This document shows, piece by piece, positions 6,579 through 10,556 of a DNA stretch of 10,556 nt (the first letter of the stretch is position 1; each line of letters begins with the position of its first letter). Both the position numbers and the translations under genes were made by a program. This DNA comes from a candidate division Zixibacteria bacterium 4484_93 (lineage in GTDB: Bacteria; UBP14; UBA6098; 4484-93): the NCBI GenBank assembly GCA_002085385.1, contig NATO01000028.1:1-10556 (forward strand), given 5' to 3'. The notes beneath the pieces are model-generated. The model worked only from the letters and a program-made list of their open reading frames with translations, did no database searches and was not told where the DNA came from.

Positions 6579-8000
6579 CTATTTCGGCGAGTGGATTGAG
6601 CGGATAAGGTCGGCGAGTGGACCGCGTATCTCCAGGCGGAGGATATTCTCTGTCGAATCGGTTATCTTGAATAGCTCCGATATCCCTCCGCCGGGGACCC
6701 AGGCAAGTTTGTCGTTGAAGAAAACTGCCGGAACATACCGCCTCAGGCTACTGAAATCGAAGCGAACCTTGAGATATGATGAGACCTTTTTGTAGCCTCC
6801 AAGACCCAGCGGGAGAAAGGTTTCGCCCTTCTTGGGTGTCCGAACGGTGAGCTTTGCGTCGGGTGGAAGAGATAGGAAAACGGTGCACTCATCGTCTGAG
6901 GATTTTACCGCTCCTCTTTTTGCCGGCTTGAACAGAATAGACCCAAGGTTGTAAGGGATGGAAACGGAGTTTGGAATGTGTGAAACAGGCTCTTCCATCT
7001 GGAAGCAGGTGGGCAGAAAAGAGAATAGAGCAAGCTCCTTTTTCACCTCTAAGGTAAGTGCATACGCTCCCTTTTTTGTCAGCACGAGGAGGTTATTTCC
7101 GGCGGAGATGTTCCCCCAGATACTTCTGACAAACGCTGATGTGAACCCCTGAAGCCCTATGCCGAAATGCTCGAAAACAAATTTCAGCGTCTCACCGAAA
7201 AAGAGCTTCCCGAGTGAGAGCATCTTTCCCTCGAATAGAAGGAATTGCCCGGAAGAAAAGAGGATATTCTGGGCAATTATCTCCCTGCCGACACCCTTCA
7301 GAAATTGCTTCTGCTCCTGAATGAGCGATACAGCTGTGTATATATGCTCCTTGGTATGCGGGTTGAACTTCTCGAGATATGGGATAAGCTCGAGCCGTAT
7401 CTTGTTTCTAAAGAAAGTGGGGAGGAGATTTGTATGGTCGGTTCGGAATGTGAGTTCGCGGGAATGAAGATAGGCGAGGATATCCTCACGAAAGAGGTCG
7501 ATAAGCGGGCGAATGTAAAAGTCCCGCTTCGGAGGGATGCCGGACAACCCATCGATACCTGTTCCACGGAGCAGGTTGAAAAGGAATGTCTCCACCGTAT
7601 CGTCTGCGGTGTGTCCTGTGGCAACGACCCCACCGAAATCCTTTATAATCTGTGAGAATATCTCCTCCCGTTCCGACCTTGCTTTCTCTTCGGAGAACTG
7701 TTCCATCTTGATATCACGGATTGCTGTCTGGTAGCCATACATCGCCGCTCGGGTTCTCGTGAACCTCTCATCGGCGTCGGATTCCGCTCCTCGTGTGTGA
7801 TGGTTTATATGCATAACGCGGATGAATATTCCGAGTTCATCTCTTAGGGAATGCAGTATATCGAGTAGCGCAATGGAATCCGGCCCCCCGGAGACGGCGA
7901 CCCACACCTGCTCACCGCCGGACAGGAGCTTTTTCTCCCGTATCGTATTTCTTACGGTGTCTAAGACACGCTTGATTGTCTTATCCTGTGAGCCTTTCAC
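6579..8000 (-). CDS. tilS: tRNA(Ile)-lysidine synthase TilS
   Basis: TilS attaches lysine to C34 of tRNA-Ile2, which turns a Met-type CAU anticodon into one that reads AUA and is charged by IleRS. The 473-residue protein has the ATP-pyrophosphatase P-loop SGGPDS (37-42), then HINHHTRG (64-71) and the ATGHTADDTVET block (127-138), followed by LLRGTGIDGLSGIPP and FRNKIRLELIPYL (197-209). The C-terminal substrate-binding domain ends with a recognisable WVPGGGISELFKIT segment. The frame is open to 8063, but those extra residues are a shadow of mcsB. GTG at 8000 gives a normal N-terminus, with AGGGG eleven bases upstream, and overlaps the mcsB end by 20 bases. ileS follows after 53 bases, so the two genes acting on tRNA-Ile2 sit together. 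Confidence 0.96.
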   Translation of the reverse strand: MKGSQDKTIKRVLDTVRNTIREKKLLSGGEQVWVAVSGGPDSIALLDILHSLRDELGIFIRVMHINHHTRGAESDADERFTRTRAAMYGYQTAIRDIKMEQFSEEKARSEREEIFSQIIKDFGGVVATGHTADDTVETFLFNLLRGTGIDGLSGIPPKRDFYIRPLIDLFREDILAYLHSRELTFRTDHTNLLPTFFRNKIRLELIPYLEKFNPHTKEHIYTAVSLIQEQKQFLKGVGREIIAQNILFSSGQFLLFEGKMLSLGKLFFGETLKFVFEHFGIGLQGFTSAFVRSIWGNISAGNNLLVLTKKGAYALTLEVKKELALFSFLPTCFQMEEPVSHIPNSVSIPYNLGSILFKPAKRGAVKSSDDECTVFLSLPPDAKLTVRTPKKGETFLPLGLGGYKKVSSYLKVRFDFSSLRRYVPAVFFNDKLAWVPGGGISELFKITDSTENILRLEIRGPLADLIRSIHSPK

Positions 8001-9009
8001 GAAGTATCTTTCCCCTTTGCATATCGAGTTCCCTGAGCGGGAGGTTCTCACCTGTAAGTGCACGGATATGCTCGGGTTTTATCAGGTAGAAGAGTTCGAG
8101 GATATCGGTCTTGTCGAGTTTGAGCATCCCGAGGACCGCCCCGATAAGCAACCTGTTGAGTATCCCTGTTGCCTCCTCGAGCGAGATGAGGACAGAATGT
8201 GTGGCAAGCCCAAAGGATTTCATCACCCGGTCCTGTATCTCCAGAGGGAGAACATCCATAAGTTCCTTACGTGCCCTCGTCTCAACATCGGCTATCTCCT
8301 CGGCGAAGCCTGTAGCCGAATCGATTATCTCCTCCTCGGAGACACCGAGAGATGCCCTTGTTGTTGCCTCCGCGAGCACCGAATCGGGTGAGAATATTCC
8401 TACCTGCAGATTGTAGCGGAGCATTGTTTCTTTGAGCAGGTCAAATTTCTTGAGTATTATTATCCCCGGGATAAGGAGAAGCACACCTGCTCGGAAGCCA
8501 GTTCCACAGGAGAGGAGGTCGCTCGTCAGGTAACCAAACTGCTCGTCGAAGGCGAACTCGAAGGAGTCTTTCAGAGCGTTCTCGATGAAGAATAGCCTTG
8601 GATAGGAAGAGCTACCGCTCTTGCCGGGAGAGGAAACCCTCATTGTCAGATGGTCGCGGGAGCATAGAAGAACCGATAGCTTTTCATCCTGGCTGATAAA
8701 GGCTGCTACACCATCCCGGCTGGGGGAGAGAATCCTTGCGGGGAAATCCCTCTCGACAAGATATCGCCACTCCGAAGGTGAAAGCTCATCGAAGGGGACA
8801 GAATACATCTCATCGCCGAAGTGCGTTTGCCCAATCTTCTGGGCAAGAGAATCGGCAAGCGAGCGTCTCTTCGACGGAGACATTCTGGCAGGGAATTTAT
8901 TCCCCCTGATGTTCCTGCGTAGGGTGAATGTATACTCCAGCAGTATGTCCGATGCGTTGAGGTCGTCGTATCGTCCGGGCAGATGTGGCGGGAAAAGTTC
9001 CTGTATCAT
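7981..9009 (-). CDS. McsB-like phosphagen-kinase-fold protein, probably catalytically inactive
   Basis: McsB proteins phosphorylate protein arginines to mark clients for ClpC-ClpP. This 342-residue protein aligns by eye with McsB over its whole length: DILLEYTFTLRRN (21-33), the DH pair (119-120), FDEQFGYLTS...GTGFRAGV (154-175), LGVSEEEI (221-228), and a C-terminal region like the McsB phosphoarginine-receptor domain (RLLIGAVLG 286-294, final LRERL). The active site is largely gone. The usual SSRIRLARN reads EYTFTLRRN, NEEDHIR reads CSRDHLT, the catalytic Cys of CPTN is Asp164 in SDLLSCGTG, and the RGxxGEGSE loop is shortened and replaced. Normal length and an open frame argue against a decaying gene. 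The start, ATG 9009, forms an ATGA overlap with mcsA. It is therefore probably a pseudoenzyme with a binding or scaffolding role, or a kinase with altered chemistry. Confidence 0.85.
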   Translation of the reverse strand: MIQELFPPHLPGRYDDLNASDILLEYTFTLRRNIRGNKFPARMSPSKRRSLADSLAQKIGQTHFGDEMYSVPFDELSPSEWRYLVERDFPARILSPSRDGVAAFISQDEKLSVLLCSRDHLTMRVSSPGKSGSSSYPRLFFIENALKDSFEFAFDEQFGYLTSDLLSCGTGFRAGVLLLIPGIIILKKFDLLKETMLRYNLQVGIFSPDSVLAEATTRASLGVSEEEIIDSATGFAEEIADVETRARKELMDVLPLEIQDRVMKSFGLATHSVLISLEEATGILNRLLIGAVLGMLKLDKTDILELFYLIKPEHIRALTGENLPLRELDMQRGKILRERLTG

Positions 9010-9494
9010 TTTGCTACTTTGTTCAGGATGTCCCTTATCATTGCGGCATACTCGAAGTTCTCCTGCTTGATTGCTTCCTTCAGGAGTTCCTCGAGGTGCC
9101 CCTGACTGCTTGAGAGGATGGATTTGCTTCCCGGTGAGGAGCCTGTGTGCCTCGGAAGCGGAACGAGCTTTTGCAGGAGGAGGTTTATCTGTTCCCTGAA
9201 GTGAGCGTAGCAATCCGGACAACCAACAGAATGATGCTTGAGCACATCCTCGTATTCCATCCCGCAAGAGGGGCAAGGAGAGATTTCTTCGTTGGGGGTA
9301 GTTTGCGCCAGTTCCTGGATGACATCACTTATCATACCGGAGATAAACTTCTCCGATTCCTGAAACTGCCTTGATTTCAGATACTGCTCGAAGCAGGTAT
9401 CGCAGAGATAGAACTCTTCTCTTACGCCTCTTGTGACAAAGACAACCCTGTGGGTCGCCGGTTTCCCGCATCTCTTGCATCGAGCCTTACTCAA
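9006..9494 (-). CDS. mcsA: McsA-like zinc-binding adaptor with UVR motif
   Basis: McsA binds and activates the arginine kinase McsB and, in Firmicutes, takes part in CtsR and ClpC control. The 162-residue protein has a first CxxC pair (C6, C9) matched by C31 and C34, and a second zinc site with C74, C77, C92 and C95 in CPSCGMEYED...GCPDC. A basic linker containing RHTGSS follows. A C-terminal UVR-type helical motif (about 134-159, LKEAIKQENFEYAAMIRD) resembles the UvrB-UvrC contact helix. All eight cysteines are present, so this partner looks functional. The start is TTG 9494, backed by a strong GGAGG six bases upstream, and overlaps the ABC gene end by eight bases. It is followed by the mcsB-like gene in the usual order, though no clpC or ctsR is present. 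Confidence 0.93.
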   Translation of the reverse strand: MSKARCKRCGKPATHRVVFVTRGVREEFYLCDTCFEQYLKSRQFQESEKFISGMISDVIQELAQTTPNEEISPCPSCGMEYEDVLKHHSVGCPDCYAHFREQINLLLQKLVPLPRHTGSSPGSKSILSSSQGHLEELLKEAIKQENFEYAAMIRDILNKVAK

Positions 9495-10182
9495 CTTTCC
9501 CCTCCGATTTAATTGCTGAAAGCATACCCCCCGTCAGAAGATACACCCTTTTTGCTCTTTCTGCAAGTTTTATGTCGTGGGTCGCAAGCAGAATTGTTAA
9601 GTTTTCCTCTTTGTTCATCCGGCAGAGCAACTCCTCTATCTCGTGTGAGTGTCTCTCATCCAGGTTTCCCGTTGGCTCATCGGCTATCAAGAACTGCGGG
9701 GAGTTGGCGAGTGCCCTGGCGAGAGCCACCCTCTGCTGCTCACCGCCCGACAGCTGATTCGGAAAATGATATGCCCTCGACTCTATCTCGAACTTGTCGA
9801 GCAGAGAAATTGCCCTACTCTTTGCATCCTCGAAAGTTTTGCCAGCCACAAGACAAGGAAGCATAACATTCTCGAGTGATGTGAACTCCGGCAGAAGATG
9901 GTGGAACTGGAACACAAACCCGATGAACCGGTTCCGAAGCTGAGCTGTCTTTTCATCGGAGAGTGAAAGACAACCTCTTCCGTCGAGAAGGAGTTCTCCC
10001 TCCGTTGGACGGTCGAGCAGCCCAATTATGTGTAAAAGGGTGCTCTTACCCGTTCCGCTCTCGCCTGTCACAGCGACAAAATCGCCGGGATTTATCCTAA
10101 GGTCTATCCCGGAAAGGACAGTAAGCTCCTCATCACCGGAGCGGAAGCTTCTCTTTATCCCCTTTGCCTCGACAATTGCCAT
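9487..10182 (-). CDS. lolD: LolD-type ABC transporter ATP-binding protein
   Basis: LolD-family ATPases power the extraction of lipoproteins from the inner membrane for delivery to the outer membrane, working with LolC/LolE-type permeases; close relatives (MacB type) drive other extracytoplasmic processes. In the 231-residue protein Walker A is GESGTGKST (40-48), followed by LLHIIGLLDRPTEG, a family hallmark. The Q-loop glutamine is at 92, the signature LSGGEQQ at 144-150, Walker B FLIADEP at 164-170 and the switch histidine at 202. All are intact. ATG 10182 gives the N-terminus usual for the family (MAIVEAKGIKRSF) but has no Shine-Dalgarno. A TTG at 10212 would add ten residues and has only a weak AGG upstream. 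No permease gene is adjacent: the upstream neighbour is divergent and the downstream one is mcsA, so the partner must be elsewhere. The LolD assignment is likely, not certain. Confidence 0.88.
   Translation of the reverse strand: MAIVEAKGIKRSFRSGDEELTVLSGIDLRINPGDFVAVTGESGTGKSTLLHIIGLLDRPTEGELLLDGRGCLSLSDEKTAQLRNRFIGFVFQFHHLLPEFTSLENVMLPCLVAGKTFEDAKSRAISLLDKFEIESRAYHFPNQLSGGEQQRVALARALANSPQFLIADEPTGNLDERHSHEIEELLCRMNKEENLTILLATHDIKLAERAKRVYLLTGGMLSAIKSEGKVE
9501..9505 (-). promoter_or_regulatory. Strong ribosome-binding site for the TTG start of mcsA
   Basis: GGAGG stands six bases before TTG 9494, within the last codons of the upstream ABC gene. It supports TTG as the true start despite the rare codon. 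Confidence 0.75.
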
Positions 10183-10191
10183 CGGGATATT

Positions 10192-10219
10192 AAGATAATC
10201 CAAAATCCGCAATTTTCAA
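10192..10219 (-). promoter_or_regulatory. Possible promoter for the minus-strand operon
   Basis: TTGAAA (10219-10214) and TATCTT (10197-10192) are separated by 16 bases. Transcription would begin near 10185, only two or three bases before ATG 10182, giving an essentially leaderless message. This fits the absence of a ribosome-binding site there. The -10 match is moderate, so the call is tentative. Confidence 0.35.
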
Positions 10220-10231
10220 CCTAAAAATGCT

Positions 10232-10259
10232 TTGACGAGGGTGCTCTTTTGTGTATATT
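10232..10259 (+). promoter_or_regulatory. Promoter of the MBL-fold gene
   Basis: TTGACG (10232-10237) and TATATT (10254-10259) lie 16 bases apart and would start transcription near 10266, about 20 bases before GTG 10285. This is the best sigma-70-like match in the window, and its position in a divergent intergenic region supports it. Confidence 0.6.
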
Positions 10260-10284
10260 GGAGAGATTCGTAGAAGGGGGAACA

Positions 10285-10556
10285 GTGAGAATAAAATTTC
10301 TTGGAGCGGCTCGTGAGGTTACAGGCTCGAGGCACACTATATCTATACCGGGAGAGTCTGTTCTCCTTGACTGTGGGTTATATCAGGGTAAGAGGAAACT
10401 AACCTACGAGAGGAACAAGAATATTCCGAGGGCTGCTCTCAATGCCAATGCTATGCTGCTTGGACACGCTCATATAGACCATTCGGGCAATATTCCCAAC
10501 CTCGTCTCATCAGGTTTTAGAGGGAAGATTTATGCCACATCGGCAACGGTCGACCT
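10285..10556 (+). CDS. MBL-fold / beta-CASP-type metallohydrolase, N-terminal part (cut by window edge)
   Basis: The first 90 residues match metallo-beta-lactamase-fold proteins of the CPSF-like/beta-CASP RNA-processing group, whose studied members are zinc-dependent nucleases. The visible marks are the opening VRIKFLGAAREVTGS, the strand LLDCGLYQG (27-35) and the metal-binding motif HAHIDH (61-66) inside GHAHIDHSGNIPNL, then GFRGKIYAT (78-85). The remaining metal ligands and the beta-CASP domain lie beyond the window, so nuclease activity is inferred from family only. The start is GTG 10285, with a GGGGG four bases upstream. A TTG at 10258 is in frame, but it overlaps the -10 element and would lie upstream of the predicted transcript start. 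The gene is divergent from the lolD operon. RNase J is less likely given the AREVTGS opening. Confidence 0.88.
   Translation, partial: MRIKFLGAAREVTGSRHTISIPGESVLLDCGLYQGKRKLTYERNKNIPRAALNANAMLLGHAHIDHSGNIPNLVSSGFRGKIYATSATVD

Noticed and set aside
8001..8063. N-terminal extension of the TilS frame up to ATG 8063
   Set aside because: These 21 codons lie inside the conserved C-terminus of the McsB-like gene. GTG 8000 gives a standard TilS start about 36 residues before the P-loop.
9010..9276. N-terminal extension of the McsB-like frame up to 9276
   Set aside because: The extra residues overlap mcsA in another frame and resemble nothing in the family. ATG 9009 gives the normal McsB length and an ATGA overlap.
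1..10556. Very frequent TCGAG/CTCGAG words, considered as an uptake or recognition signal
   Set aside because: In the cases checked they are in-frame CTC-GAG or CTC-GAC codon pairs (Leu-Glu, Leu-Asp) of minus-strand genes, so codon preference explains them.

Overview
The window reads as a compact bacterial chromosome segment from a diderm (Gram-negative-type) organism. The ABC ATPase is of the LolD lipoprotein-export type, which points to an outer membrane. McsA/McsB, CdaA and a eukaryote-like (type 2) IleRS are an assortment more common in Firmicutes and in some deep-branching or uncultured diderm phyla than in model Proteobacteria. Base composition is moderate and the ATA isoleucine codon is used freely. 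I cannot name the phylum from this sequence; an uncultured FCB/WOR-3-like lineage is only a guess.

Layout: nine genes lie on the minus strand and one on the plus strand. Read in the direction of transcription from about 10.2 kb down to 1, the minus-strand genes are lolD-like ABC ATPase, mcsA, mcsB-like, tilS, ileS, traR/dksA-like zinc-finger gene, ftsH, cdaA and obg (cut by the window edge). Neighbours overlap by 4 to 20 bases or abut. The only gaps are 53 bases (tilS-ileS) and 45 bases (ftsH-cdaA), so this is probably one long operon, possibly with an internal promoter before ileS. A divergent MBL-fold/beta-CASP gene starts at 10285 and runs off the right edge. The 72-103 base space between the two divergent starts holds a good plus-strand promoter and a weaker minus-strand one.

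The operon mixes envelope maintenance (LolD), protein quality control (McsA/McsB-like, FtsH), decoding of isoleucine codons (TilS makes the AUA-reading tRNA-Ile2, IleS charges it), transcriptional stress control (TraR/DksA-like), second-messenger synthesis (CdaA, c-di-AMP) and ribosome assembly (Obg).

The two most notable points are these. The McsB-like protein keeps the family's fold landmarks but has lost nearly all recognisable catalytic and nucleotide-binding residues, while its McsA partner looks intact. The IleRS carries a GXHH version of the class I HXGH signature, a variant associated with extreme mupirocin resistance. I saw no CRISPR array, insertion sequence, tRNA or rRNA gene.
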